Assembly (NCBI RefSeq): GCF_014926405.1
Contig: NZ_JACXXJ020000003.1
Coordinates: 1,099,001-1,163,000, forward strand
Direction of reading: 5' to 3'
Length of the DNA: 64,000 bases
From: Agrobacterium vitis
GTDB lineage: Bacteria > Pseudomonadota > Alphaproteobacteria > Rhizobiales > Rhizobiaceae
The notes under the pieces: generated by a model
Told to the model about the DNA's origin: nothing
What the model saw: the letters and a program-made list of their open reading frames with translations, nothing else
Databases searched by the model: none
Made by a program: the position numbers and the translations under genes
In this document: one piece after another, positions 1 to 9,014 of the stretch
Layout: each line of letters begins with the position of its first letter
Numbering within the stretch: the first letter of the stretch is position 1

Positions 1-1143
1 ACACTGGCATTCTTGCTGCGACTTCAAAGTGCCTATGCCGCCGAGCAGGAAGCAAATCTGTCGAAATCGCGGTTCCTTGCCCATGCAAGCCATGACCTTC
101 GTCAGCCTATCCATGCCATCAGCCTGTTTACGGCTTGCCTGCGCGACGCAGGGCTGAAACAGGAAGAACTGGCGATGGTCGACAATATCGATCGATCGCT
201 GCAAAGCGTGTCACGGCTCTTCAAATCCTTGCTCGATATTTCCACCCTGGACAGCGGCAAACTGATCCCGCAGATGGAAACGGTGGCAATTGCCGATATC
301 CTCAATGAGGTTGTCGATCAGAATATGGAGGCCGCACAAAAAGCCGGGTCACAGCTACGGCTCGTCAATTGCACGCGTTTTGTTGCGGTTGATCGGTCTC
401 TGCTGAATACGATTCTGCAAAATATCCTGAGCAACGCGATTAAATATGCCGGGGGCCGTAAAATCGTGATCGGCTGCCGCCGCAGTGGCGGCGGCCTGAC
501 CATTCAGGTCTATGACCAGGGCCCAGGCATTGCGCCAGAGCATCATCTTCGCATATTCGACGAGTTTTATCAGGTCCGTGAGCGGGGTGACAAGGATGTC
601 GACGGGGTCGGCCTGGGCTTGGCAATCGTCAAGCGCCTCGGCACCCTCATGGGGTTGCAGGTCTCATTGCGGTCGGTCGTCGGAGCGGGAACGGCGATCT
701 CCGTATCGGGATTGAAGATTGCCGTCCCCATGAAGGTTTTGAGCGCGGAGCAGATAGCGCCATCCGCTACCAATCCGGCTCATGGCGTGCGCGTGCTGCT
801 CGTTGAAGACGATGAGGCCGTGCTGCTTGCCACAGCCAGCCTGCTGCGCAAATGGGGCTGTACGGTTCAGGCAGAAACAGCGATACCCTCCGTGCTGCAC
901 CATTGCGATCTGCTGATAACGGATTTTGACCTTGGCGGACGCATGACAGGCACGGAATGTATCGCCAAGGTTCGCCAGCTTGCCGGTTGGAAAGTCCCGG
1001 CGGTGGTGATGACGGGACACGCTCCCTCAAGAGTGATCGAGGATATCGCCGACAGTGACATACCGATCCTCTCGAAGCCCGTTCGCCCTGCTGAGCTTCG
1101 CTCGGCAATCCTGCTACCTGGAATCGGAGTTCCGTTCCGATGA
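1..1143 (+). CDS. Hybrid sensor histidine kinase, C-terminal part (5' end outside window)
   Basis: The reading frame is open at base 1, so the sensor portion lies outside the window. A HisKA domain is seen with the H-box ASHDLRQPIHAI (His codon at nt 91), then a HATPase_c domain with the G box GVGLGLAIV, and a receiver domain in the last ~125 residues with phospho-acceptor Asp in LLITDFDLG (nt 922), Thr in VVMTGH and Lys in ILSKPVRP. It should autophosphorylate on His and pass phosphate to its own receiver or to a separate regulator. The LuxR-type response regulator on the opposite strand overlaps its last 30 bases and is the obvious candidate partner, though the convergent layout shows no co-transcription. 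The input signal is unknown because the N-terminus is missing. Confidence 0.9.
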   Translation, partial: TLAFLLRLQSAYAAEQEANLSKSRFLAHASHDLRQPIHAISLFTACLRDAGLKQEELAMVDNIDRSLQSVSRLFKSLLDISTLDSGKLIPQMETVAIADILNEVVDQNMEAAQKAGSQLRLVNCTRFVAVDRSLLNTILQNILSNAIKYAGGRKIVIGCRRSGGGLTIQVYDQGPGIAPEHHLRIFDEFYQVRERGDKDVDGVGLGLAIVKRLGTLMGLQVSLRSVVGAGTAISVSGLKIAVPMKVLSAEQIAPSATNPAHGVRVLLVEDDEAVLLATASLLRKWGCTVQAETAIPSVLHHCDLLITDFDLGGRMTGTECIAKVRQLAGWKVPAVVMTGHAPSRVIEDIADSDIPILSKPVRPAELRSAILLPGIGVPFR

Positions 1144-1776
1144 GCCAGGAGAGGTCGGCACCAATCCCATGGCAATCCCCTTGGTCACGGCCCCGGCGCG
1201 GGTCGCCACGCCAAGTGAGCGGAAAATAGCCGAGACATGGATGCGAACCGTGAAAGGAGAAATACCAAGAATGATGGCGATCTCCTTATTGGTCCGGCCC
1301 TCGGCAAGGAGATGCAAAACGTCGAGCTGGCGCTGGCTTAGCGTCGGGCTGGCATAACTGGCAATGGCGTTCGTCGAGACCGGTACCTGGACAACGACGT
1401 CACCTTCGCGAACCGCCCGCAGGATTTCCTTTATCTCATCCGGCAGGGCTGCTTTATTGATGAACCCATTGATCCCGGCATTCATGACAGTATCGACCAA
1501 AGCTTTGTCGCTGGCCATAGTGACCACGACGATCGACGCCAGGCGAAACTCTTCGCGAAGCGCACGCAAATTCGATACGATATTGTTTCCCTCAAAAAAC
1601 AGGTCCAGGATGAACATGCTGGGCGGGAAAGGGTTGGCTCTTGCAATTTCGAGAGCGGCGTCGAGAGTATCGGTGGACGCAATTTTTGAATGCGGCAAAA
1701 GCTGCCGAACCAAAGCGAAAATGCCCTCCCGGAATATCGGGTGATCATCAGCGATAATAATGAATTCGTCAGTCAT
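1114..1776 (-). CDS. LuxR/NarL-type response regulator
   Basis: A 220-residue two-domain regulator. The receiver (residues ~5-120) has the acidic pair at ADDHP, phospho-acceptor Asp58 in FILDLFF and conserved Lys108 in FINKA. The C-terminal HTH (residues ~148-205) reads LSQRQLDVLHLLAEGRTNKE, a canonical LuxR signature, followed by TVRIHVSAIFRSLGV. It would bind DNA as a phosphorylation-dependent dimer. It converges on the hybrid kinase and overlaps its 3' end by 30 bp. The shine-dalgarno before the ATG at 1776 is weak. Targets are unknown; the autotransporter/IalB unit next to it is one possibility based only on position. Confidence 0.9.
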   Translation of the reverse strand: MTDEFIIIADDHPIFREGIFALVRQLLPHSKIASTDTLDAALEIARANPFPPSMFILDLFFEGNNIVSNLRALREEFRLASIVVVTMASDKALVDTVMNAGINGFINKAALPDEIKEILRAVREGDVVVQVPVSTNAIASYASPTLSQRQLDVLHLLAEGRTNKEIAIILGISPFTVRIHVSAIFRSLGVATRAGAVTKGIAMGLVPTSPGSSERNSDSR

Positions 1777-1810
1777 ATAAATTTATGATCCGCTTCATCT
1801 CCATGTACAC

Positions 1811-1933
1811 CAGGGCTTGAAGATGCTTGCGCATCCTCGCCTTAAAGGCATTGCAAATATCTCAAATGCATCAGGTACTTGAGATATTCGCAAAGAGAAT
1901 ACGAAGTGTGCTTTCAATGACTCTTCGCATTAC
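1811..1933 (+). repeat. Mosaic palindromic intergenic repeat, copy 1 (modules A-B-C)
   Basis: Three successive imperfect hairpins: module A around GATGCTTGCGCATC (1822-1838), module B with arms AATATCTCAA and TTGAGATATT (about 1853-1888), and module C around ACGAAG...CTTCG (1900-1928). The same modules recur at 13997, 19109, 23949 and 43719. The architecture resembles rhizobial intergenic mosaic elements (RIME). Here it lies between the response regulator start and the ialB-like stop. The rest of 1777-2010 shows nothing else I can name. Confidence 0.8.
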
Positions 1934-2010
1934 ACAACGCGTATCGCTGAATGTCCATTCCTGTCGGATGAAAACAGCCGGGCATGTCCTTTGTATCATA
2001 TGCGACACCT

Positions 2011-2538
2011 TCACTTCGACAGGACAGCGATCCTGTCGAGCCCGCTTGCCAGACCTTTCAAGGAAATCGTGAACGGAACATCTGCACCGCCACCATATGC
2101 GTAAGCAATGAGTTTTAGCGATTTACCACTTTTCAATGCGTTAGCCCCCTTATCTGTAAATGTCAGGGATACGAGGCAGCCGGAGGGAAGGCATGTCGAG
2201 AACCGCGAGGACTTGCCAGGCGGCGTATCGTCTATCGCAAATGCGACCCCCTTATCCAGGTCCAGCCCAAAAGGCAGAACGAGCGAACCCTTTATACTCT
2301 TGTCGGCGGCAGGCGTGAGTTCGATGCCAAGAACCTGCTGGCCATTTTGCTGCACCTGTCGTTGAAATGTCGAGCAGACACGGCTTTCGTTGCGCTTCGA
2401 GCAGGCAACCGTCCAGTCCTCATAGGTTTCGGAAAGCGAAGACGGAGCATTGGGGCGACCATTGCTGTCTTGTGAAAAAGCGACGGTGGACGCAACATTC
2501 GCGGCCACCATGATCGCAACAATTTTGGCGATCTTCAT
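2011..2538 (-). CDS. IalB-family periplasmic protein
   Basis: A 175-residue secreted protein with an N-terminal signal peptide (MKIAKIVAIMVAANVASTVAF, cleavage probably near residue 20-23) and the invasion-associated locus B fold: the DWTVAC start motif after the signal, four cysteines (46, 55, 116, 121), and the C-terminal pattern of ALKSGKSLKLIAYAYGG followed by an ISLKGL strand. IalB is known from Bartonella; homologues are common in Rhizobiales with no settled biochemical function. Its ATG overlaps the stop of the autotransporter gene (TGATG), so translation is very probably coupled. It may assist or accompany autotransporter export, but that is inference from coupling only. Confidence 0.85.
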   Translation of the reverse strand: MKIAKIVAIMVAANVASTVAFSQDSNGRPNAPSSLSETYEDWTVACSKRNESRVCSTFQRQVQQNGQQVLGIELTPAADKSIKGSLVLPFGLDLDKGVAFAIDDTPPGKSSRFSTCLPSGCLVSLTFTDKGANALKSGKSLKLIAYAYGGGADVPFTISLKGLASGLDRIAVLSK

Positions 2539-5500
2539 CAGAAACGCACATCCAGCTTTGCGTTGATGCTGTTTGAGGTTTCATTGCTACCGAATTCACC
2601 GGAATAGCCAATGCCGATCGTGGCGGTATCGCTGAGCCCGACATCGAGCCCGAGTTCGACAACGGCCGCATCCTTGGTCAGCGGCGTGCCGGAGACGACG
2701 TAACTCTGGCTGCCGACAAATGCCAGGCGTGAGGTTGGGTCGGTATCACCGAAGGCGTGCTGCCAACCAAGCATGCCTCTGGCCTTTGCGATATAGCCGC
2801 CCAGCATGAAATCGGAAGAGGCACGCAGGCCAAGGGTCGTCAGTGTCGTGTCCAGGCTGTCGCTCGGGCTCGACAAGGCCGCAATGCCACCACGCTCATT
2901 AAAGCCGTCTCTCTGAACATTGACATGGGTAAGGTTGGCAAATGGCTCGAAAGCGACGGTGCTGACATCGATGCGATAACCGAGTTCACCAAAGGCCTGG
3001 AAGCTGCCAGCGTCGTAATCAGCCTTCAGATGGTCGTTGAAACCGGAGAATGCCACGGATCGATTGGTCGACACCTGATGCCAGGTATAGGTAAGGCCTG
3101 AGCGGAAGGACAATTCACCATATTGCGCTCCGGCATACATGCCGAGATGATAGTTATCGCTATGGCCAAAGGATGAGCGGTCATTGGCATCGAAGCTGGA
3201 CCGGCTATAGCCGCCAACGGCACCCACTCTCCAATCGGCGGAGACCGGAACGTCGAGACCCGCCACGAAACCACCGGTGGACGAACTCAAATCCGCGGCA
3301 TTGCCATTGCCATCAATGCTGTTCCATGTGCCGAAGCCCTGGCCCCAAGCCGTAAAGAGCGGCATGTCCTTGTAAGCCGTGTCGAGCTTACTATCACCCT
3401 CCGCATAGGCCATGACCGGTGTCGGACGTGCGCCCACCGTGTTGAACGATGCCCGCATCCGGTCATTGACCGAATTGCGCAGCAACGTGCTGCTGGTGAC
3501 CAGCGTATTCATGGCAGATGCGTGGACCTCGCCGGAAAGCGCTTCGAAGGCATGACGCGCTTCGTCCGCGCTCAACGGCAGCAGGCTGTTGTAGAGTGCA
3601 AGCGATTGACCGCTTTGCTGCAACGTATTCAAAGCCAGAGCCACGGTGCGCTGATTTTGGGTCTCGGCGACCCGATCAAACAGACCGGTGGATGGACCAG
3701 GGGTCGGCGTTGGGGTCGGCTCGGGCGTTGGCGTTGGCGTTGGCGTAGGCTCCGGTGTCGGTTCCGGGGTAGGAGTTGGTGTCGGTTCCGGGGTGGGCGT
3801 TGGGGTTGGTTCAGGAGTAGGTGTCGGCTCTGGTGTCGGTGGAGTCGTGTTTTTGACGGCAATGGTCAGATCGACTTCATTGGTTTTCTGTACCAAACCA
3901 ACATCCAGAAATGCCGATTTGGAAATCGCCTGGGCAAATTGCCCCTGGATACCGCCAGCCGATGACAGAATCGTATAGGTCTGGCCGTTTTGGTAGCTGG
4001 TTGCAGCATCGAGAGCTGTCACCTGCACGGATACATTGTTAGCGATTGAGGTTTTACCCGCGCTATCCACATAGGTCGGATTATTCTGGGCATCGGTTCC
4101 GGTCCAGGCCTTCAGGGTTTGAACGACGATTTTGTCGCTGGTGCCATTTCCGGCAATATCGACATCGTAAGCCGAGCCTTCGCCGAAAGAAATGTTGCCG
4201 TTCACCGTGAAGGTGCCGATGGCATTGTCGGAATTTCCGGGTGAAATCAGCGCACCCTTTTCCAGCGTGACATTGCCGACGGCTCCAGACCCGATCAGCC
4301 GTCCGAATGCCGTACCAGCATTCCGATCGCCCCAGACATCGATATTCGATGAAAAATATTCGCTTCCAAGGAAGTTCTTCCTGATAGCACCCGTGTCGGC
4401 TTTGACGTTGAAGGTGCCGTTCTTGACATCAATATTCGTCTGCCATGCGAAGACATTGTCGTAATTGGTAACGGCTGTTCCCATATTGCTGGCCAGAACC
4501 AATGTACTGCCACCATCGACAATGATTCCGCCGAGATTATCGGTGGCCTCGAACTTGCTGAGATCCCCCGTCAGGATTGTTTCGCCCGACATGGACTTGA
4601 TGTTTCCGTCACCGGTCAATGCATTGGCAAAGACATAGCCGGTTTGTGTGTGGTTGAAATTCAGGTATGCCCTCTCGGATGAACCGAATGAAATAACGGC
4701 GTCAGGATTGATATAGCCGGCAGCAGCGGCGGCTTGGCCTTTGGGCTCGCCTCCAAGGGCCAGATTTCCCAGATCGATCTTGCCGCCAATGGTCAGGTGA
4801 CCGCCGGTTGCCATTGTGATGCCGTTCTTGACATTCAAGTTGGCGCTATCGGCGATAGATATATTCGAGTTAGGCGCATACCCACCATTGACCGTCAAAG
4901 TCCCATTCACATCCATGCGGGATTGGGCGCCTGTGACCACGAAATTCTGAAAGCTACCGCTTGTGCCGATTCCAACATCCTGGGCGACGATAGCACCGCC
5001 GTCTTCGATGCTTGCATTGGCGCCAACCGTCAAAGTTCCCGTGCTCGTCACCTTCGAACCAGCGCCGCGGACAACAAAATTTGCAAGGCTGTTATCCGTG
5101 CCGTCCGCCGGGAGGCCACTGAACTCTGCGTCGATCGCATTGATCGAGCCCCCATTCGCGATGAGGACCGTTCCGGAATTGGAAATGCGGTCCGCAGTCA
5201 AGGTCGAGCCACTTCCAGTCACATTCAGCTGCGACGTGCTCGCGAACGTAAAATATTTTGCATCAACAGTACCGCCATTCTCGATATTGAGAGTGCCGTT
5301 TTGATTGACCGTAATATTATTTGCCAGGACGTAATTGACCCTGGGAATGATCCAGGAAGAACCGGGACCGCTCACAGTGACAGTCCCTGAACTACCAACC
5401 CGGTAGCCTACATAACCATTTGTGCTGTACACTTTTGCGCCATTGGCGATCGTCAGGCCAATGTCTTTATTGTTATAGCCGACATAGAGATCACCATCGA

Positions 5501-5702
5501 CCATCGTATCACTCGTCCAGGTCGTGTTACCGCTATCAAGCACGACATCTTGAGCAAGACTGACGCCTGAACAGGAAACCACAGCCGTTACAGTAATAGA
5601 TGGGAAAACAAGGGATTTTGAGAGGTATTTAACGATACTAGGAAAGATGTTCTTATGTTTTAAGAGTGTATCGCCAAAATTCTTGCTGGATGTCTTGCTC
5701 AT
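2538..5702 (-). CDS. Autotransporter (type Va) with Pro-Thr-Glu linker
   Basis: A protein of about 1054 residues. The preferred start is ATG at 5702 (MSKTSSK); an upstream in-frame TTG (5735) and ATG (5729) lack a ribosome site. A long ~50-residue signal region ends near VSLAQD. The passenger (~50-610) is rich in short beta-helix-like repeats such as GTLTVGANASIEDGG and GTVTVSGPGSSW. A low-complexity PTPEPTP linker (~619-672) separates it from a C-terminal translocator domain (about 770-1054) with alternating beta strands and a terminal Phe (KLDVRF), the usual outer-membrane barrel end recognised by BAM. It should display the passenger on the cell surface. Function (adhesion or otherwise) cannot be read from sequence. 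Confidence 0.92.
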   Translation of the reverse strand: MSKTSSKNFGDTLLKHKNIFPSIVKYLSKSLVFPSITVTAVVSCSGVSLAQDVVLDSGNTTWTSDTMVDGDLYVGYNNKDIGLTIANGAKVYSTNGYVGYRVGSSGTVTVSGPGSSWIIPRVNYVLANNITVNQNGTLNIENGGTVDAKYFTFASTSQLNVTGSGSTLTADRISNSGTVLIANGGSINAIDAEFSGLPADGTDNSLANFVVRGAGSKVTSTGTLTVGANASIEDGGAIVAQDVGIGTSGSFQNFVVTGAQSRMDVNGTLTVNGGYAPNSNISIADSANLNVKNGITMATGGHLTIGGKIDLGNLALGGEPKGQAAAAAGYINPDAVISFGSSERAYLNFNHTQTGYVFANALTGDGNIKSMSGETILTGDLSKFEATDNLGGIIVDGGSTLVLASNMGTAVTNYDNVFAWQTNIDVKNGTFNVKADTGAIRKNFLGSEYFSSNIDVWGDRNAGTAFGRLIGSGAVGNVTLEKGALISPGNSDNAIGTFTVNGNISFGEGSAYDVDIAGNGTSDKIVVQTLKAWTGTDAQNNPTYVDSAGKTSIANNVSVQVTALDAATSYQNGQTYTILSSAGGIQGQFAQAISKSAFLDVGLVQKTNEVDLTIAVKNTTPPTPEPTPTPEPTPTPTPEPTPTPTPEPTPEPTPTPTPTPEPTPTPTPGPSTGLFDRVAETQNQRTVALALNTLQQSGQSLALYNSLLPLSADEARHAFEALSGEVHASAMNTLVTSSTLLRNSVNDRMRASFNTVGARPTPVMAYAEGDSKLDTAYKDMPLFTAWGQGFGTWNSIDGNGNAADLSSSTGGFVAGLDVPVSADWRVGAVGGYSRSSFDANDRSSFGHSDNYHLGMYAGAQYGELSFRSGLTYTWHQVSTNRSVAFSGFNDHLKADYDAGSFQAFGELGYRIDVSTVAFEPFANLTHVNVQRDGFNERGGIAALSSPSDSLDTTLTTLGLRASSDFMLGGYIAKARGMLGWQHAFGDTDPTSRLAFVGSQSYVVSGTPLTKDAAVVELGLDVGLSDTATIGIGYSGEFGSNETSNSINAKLDVRF
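3701..3843 (-). repeat. Short tandem repeats coding the PT/PE linker of the autotransporter
   Basis: Imperfect 6-12 base units of the type GGCGTTGGCGTT / GGTGTCGGTTCC (plus strand) run across about 140 bases. On the coding strand they give repeats of PTP and PEPTP. Such tracts can change length by slippage in whole codons, altering the spacer between passenger and barrel without breaking the frame as long as multiples of three are gained or lost. The plus strand also encodes an open Gly-Val-rich frame, which is a shadow. Confidence 0.8.
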
Positions 5703-6106
5703 TACGTCGCCCCGTATTCCAGTGAACATTTGCAAGCAACATTGTTTTCCACAATAACAATATTACCCATATTATTTGTCGACATGTCTATGTCGCATTC
5801 AGCACAGAAACGGGACCGAGGCCATTAGTGCAGATGTGCTATACGCGACATCGAACTTCGCAGAGCGATCAACCTCTCCACCTTCGCTCCCGCGTCAGAG
5901 CCGTATTCTTGAAGTTTGGAGCCGGTGGGAACGGGTCGGTTTTAGACCTTAAAGCGAACCTGAAAGACCCCGGCACGCCTTGGGCCACGCATTGATAAAC
6001 TGGTCATCGCAGGCGCGTGACGAGATTTATTGAGCGCCCTCATTTCTCTTCACCACATTGAGAGAGGAAAAAAACCAAGCTACAGGCGCATCAATTGAAT
6101 AATTAA
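5703..6106. other. Divergent intergenic region, autotransporter and importer promoters
   Basis: About 400 bases without a supportable gene between the autotransporter (minus) and the peptide-type importer (plus). The part next to the autotransporter is AT-rich (5745-5780) and fits a promoter region. I see no clear terminator, RNA gene or mobile-element remnant. Confidence 0.5.
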
Positions 6107-6127
6107 AATCTATAAAATCGATAGATT
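6107..6127. promoter_or_regulatory. Candidate LysR-type operator AATCTA-N9-TAGATT
   Basis: A perfect inverted repeat with 6-bp arms and a 9-bp spacer (AATCTA at 6107-6112, TAGATT at 6122-6127) in the AT-rich stretch 200 bp upstream of the importer operon. The core TCTA-N9-TAGA contains T-N11-A, the classical LysR-type box. The same core with the same spacing occurs at 25152, 27981 and 48673. The regulator is not in the window. Confidence 0.5.
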
Positions 6128-6209
6128 AAGAATGATAAATCTTTCCCTGATTTCCATGCTCGTCTAGCTTGTTGTTACAGCTTCTCACCAATCAAGGCAG
6201 GAACGCACC

Positions 6210-6263
6210 GTGACCATCGCAGCGACAAAGCGCGCCACCTGTTTGCGCTCAAAATCAAAATAA
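6210..6263 (+). CDS. Possible 17-residue leader peptide with R-x-x-C motif
   Basis: A GTG start at 6210, eight bases after an AGGA, opens a 17-codon frame VTIAATKRATCLRSKSK ending in TAA, 63 bases upstream of the importer operon. A similar tiny ORF with the pattern R-x-x-C-x-[RK] (RHVCSKGRRR) precedes and overlaps the DszA-like gene at 38342. Leader peptides with diagnostic codons upstream of metabolic operons are a known attenuation device; a cysteine-sensing role here is my inference and could be chance. Confidence 0.35.
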   Translation: MTIAATKRATCLRSKSK

Positions 6264-6326
6264 CCTCCGCAAACGGGGCTGTCCGTCCGTCCCGACATAA
6301 GACGCCACCCGACCAGGACCTAATTC

Positions 6327-7979
6327 ATGATCAAACATTCCGATTCTCTGGCTGTTTCCCGACGCAGGTTGCTGCTTGCCGGTTCTGCAATCCTCTCTGT
6401 CGCTCTTGTCACATCAACTGGCTTGAAGCCCGCTCATAGCGCGGACAATGCGAAAGACGGCGGCGATATTACGTTCCTGATCGACTCGTTGGGCAATACC
6501 TGGATACCCAACAACAGCGCGATCTCCAGCTTTCAGGGGCATGTCTGGGGCCACGTGGCCGACAAGCTCGTCTATGTAGATGCCGATGGCAAAGTGAGCC
6601 CGTGGATTGCTGAGCGCTGGGACCAGAATGAAGGTGCCACCGAGTTCACCCTTCACCTTAAAACGGGCGTGACCTTTTCCGATGGCACGCCACTTGATGC
6701 GGCTGCTGTCGTTGCAAATCTCGACATCTGGTATGCAGGCCGCAAGAGCGAAGGCATCAACCCGATCGGCCTTTTTCCCAAGACCTACGATCACGCAGAG
6801 GCGATTAATCCCTCCACGGTGAAAGTCGTCTTCAAAAAGCCGACACTCGGCTTCATTCCAACCCTCGGCTATCACGGCTCGATCCTGATTTCCCCCAAGA
6901 CCATCACCCAGCCAGCGACACAGCAGGCTGACCTCGGCAAGACCTCTGGCAGCGGCCCTTACGTGGTTGAAGCCTGGAAGGAAGGCGATTTCGTCAAACT
7001 GGTGAAGCGCAAGGATTACAATTGGGGACCAGCAGCTGTTGGCCATACCGGACCAGCATTTCTGGATAGCATCACCTATAAACTGGTCTCCGAACCATCG
7101 CTTCGGGTTGCGGCGGTTCAATCCGGGCAGGCCGACATTGCCTATAATGCCTCGCCCCAGGAGTTGAAGTCGCTCAAGGACGATGGCTTCACCGTTGCCA
7201 CGCCGCGCTATCTCGGTTTCGTCAATGGCTGGGCGGTGAATACCAAGCTCGAGCCCTATAACGATGTCAGGGTGCGCCAAGCCCTTCAGTCTGGCATCGA
7301 TCGCCAGGAAATCATCGATACGGTCTATACATCGGATTGGAAGCTGGCGACCTCGTTTATCCAGAGCAACGTGCCGGGCGCAACCGACCAGAGCACACTT
7401 TTGGCCTACGACTCCGCCAGGGCGGAAAAGCTGCTGGATGACGCAGGCTGGACGAAAGGCACAGATGGTATCCGCGCCAAGGATGGAAAGCCGCTTTTGC
7501 TGACGCTTTACTCCAACCCCTATCTTGCCACGTCGAAGGCGGTGGACGAACTCATTGCCCAACAGCTCGGCAAGATCGGCTGGAAGGTCAATATCCGCAC
7601 CTATGACGTGGTGACCTTCACCGAAAAGGTCAAGTTCGCAGGCCCAGCCGTACCAGCCTATGAAGTCACCCGCAGCTTTATCGATGCCGGGACCGTGGCC
7701 AGCATTCTGACCGATGCCAATAATGGCGAAAACTGGTTCGCGCTGGACCAGAGCGACCAGAAGATCAATGAGCTACGCGATAGAATTGCAGGTGCCCCTT
7801 CGTTAGAGGTGCGTGATCCGCTGCTGAACGAACTACAGAAATACGTCATCGAGCAAGGGTATTTCATCCCTCGCACCCAGATCGTTCAGCGCATTTATGT
7901 CCAGTCCCCGAAGCTTTCAGGCGAAGTCTATAACGGCATTGCCTATGCCAGCTACTACACCGCAAAAATCAGCCAATAA
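6327..7979 (+). CDS. ABC transporter substrate-binding protein, family 5 (peptide/opine type)
   Basis: A 550-residue periplasmic binding protein. The N-terminus (SRRRLLLAGSAILSVALV, ending near AHSADN) is a Tat-like or Sec signal with a twin-arginine stretch. The mature part has the SBP_bac_5 hallmarks: VYVDADGKVSPWIAERW, FTLHLKTGVTFSDGTPL, VRQALQSGIDRQEI and AEKLLDDAGW. An AGGA eight bases before the ATG supports the start. It is the first gene of a six-gene plus-strand operon (two permeases, a fused ATPase, two flavin enzymes). The family binds peptides, nickel, opines, glutathione and other ligands; the neighbouring monooxygenases suggest an organosulfur substrate, which is inference. Confidence 0.92.
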   Translation: MIKHSDSLAVSRRRLLLAGSAILSVALVTSTGLKPAHSADNAKDGGDITFLIDSLGNTWIPNNSAISSFQGHVWGHVADKLVYVDADGKVSPWIAERWDQNEGATEFTLHLKTGVTFSDGTPLDAAAVVANLDIWYAGRKSEGINPIGLFPKTYDHAEAINPSTVKVVFKKPTLGFIPTLGYHGSILISPKTITQPATQQADLGKTSGSGPYVVEAWKEGDFVKLVKRKDYNWGPAAVGHTGPAFLDSITYKLVSEPSLRVAAVQSGQADIAYNASPQELKSLKDDGFTVATPRYLGFVNGWAVNTKLEPYNDVRVRQALQSGIDRQEIIDTVYTSDWKLATSFIQSNVPGATDQSTLLAYDSARAEKLLDDAGWTKGTDGIRAKDGKPLLLTLYSNPYLATSKAVDELIAQQLGKIGWKVNIRTYDVVTFTEKVKFAGPAVPAYEVTRSFIDAGTVASILTDANNGENWFALDQSDQKINELRDRIAGAPSLEVRDPLLNELQKYVIEQGYFIPRTQIVQRIYVQSPKLSGEVYNGIAYASYYTAKISQ

Positions 7980-8003
7980 CCAGCAATGTAAGGAGGCCTC
8001 GGT

Positions 8004-9014
8004 ATGCGCAACGCCTACTTGACATATGCTGCAAAACGACTGGCCCAAGCTTTTGTGGTCATCCTGATGGCCTATGTCTTTACATTCGTGGTGGTCAGCA
8101 TTCTGCCGGGCGACCCGGTCACCTCCGTCCTGCGTGATCCGCAAAACGGCTTCACCGAGGCGGAGATTGCCGAGATCATCGCCGCCCAGGGATTGGACAA
8201 GCCGATTTCGGTCCAATTGTGGACGTCACTCTCTCACTTCGTCACCGGCGATTTCGGCCTGTCGATGCGCTCCAGCCGCCCGGTGGCGGCGCTGATTGCC
8301 GAAGTCCTGCCCTCAACGCTGATCCTTGCATCGACGGCCCTTGCCTTCGCGCTTGCCCTGGCGCTGGTGATTGCCTACGGCACGCAGTTTCTGCCAAAAC
8401 GGTTCGGACAGGGCCTGCTGCGGGGGTTTCCCTCCCTGTTCCTATCGGTCCCGAATTTCGTCATCGGGCTGGCCCTGATCCATATTTTCGGCTTCCAGCT
8501 GGGCATTTTCCGGGTCATTGAACCGGATAGTGTCTGGGCAACCCTGTTTGCGTCAATTGCACTCGGCATTCCCGTCTCCGCACAGATAGCGGAAGTTCTG
8601 ATTGCCAACCTCGACCATGAAGCAAGCCAGGACTATGCCACTGTGGCGCGGGGTCGAGGTCTTTCCCAGGCGCAGATGTTTTTCAAACACCTGTTGAAGC
8701 CCTCATCATTGCCGGTGGTCACCGTGATTGCCCTGACCGTCGGCGAGTTGCTGGGTGGTTCGCTGATAACCGAAACGGTTTTTGGGCGAACGGGCATCGG
8801 CAGCCTGGTGCAGCGCTCGGTCACAACACAGGATCTGCCTGTTCTTCAGGCGGTCGTCTCGCTGGCAGCAGTGGCCTTCGTTCTCGTCAACCTGATCGCA
8901 GACCTCGTCTATCCCCTGCTTGACCCGCGAGTGAAACTCCTCGGCGTCCAACGGCCTCGCACGTCCGCTGAGGACACAAGCTCTACCGAAACCTCCCGTG
9001 CGGTGACGATATGA
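8004..9014 (+). CDS. ABC transporter permease, DppB type
   Basis: A 336-residue inner-membrane permease starting after AAGGAGG. It opens with the typical first helix of the DppB/OppB group and the motif ILPGDPV, has about six transmembrane segments, and carries the cytoplasmic EAA-like loop DYATVARGRGLSQAQMFFKH that contacts the ATPase. It ends with LIADLVYPLLDPRVKL, the usual C-terminus of this family. Its stop overlaps the start of the next permease by four bases (ATGA), so the two are translationally coupled. Confidence 0.92.
   Translation: MRNAYLTYAAKRLAQAFVVILMAYVFTFVVVSILPGDPVTSVLRDPQNGFTEAEIAEIIAAQGLDKPISVQLWTSLSHFVTGDFGLSMRSSRPVAALIAEVLPSTLILASTALAFALALALVIAYGTQFLPKRFGQGLLRGFPSLFLSVPNFVIGLALIHIFGFQLGIFRVIEPDSVWATLFASIALGIPVSAQIAEVLIANLDHEASQDYATVARGRGLSQAQMFFKHLLKPSSLPVVTVIALTVGELLGGSLITETVFGRTGIGSLVQRSVTTQDLPVLQAVVSLAAVAFVLVNLIADLVYPLLDPRVKLLGVQRPRTSAEDTSSTETSRAVTI

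Noticed and set aside
3688..3978. Gly-Val repeat protein frame on the plus strand
   Set aside because: Arises from the PT-linker coding repeats read in antisense.
6414..7562. Long minus-strand open frame (382 codons) inside the peptide-type binding-protein gene
   Set aside because: It is the antisense of a well-supported gene; composition is typical of a shadow frame and no ribosome site or family motif is present.
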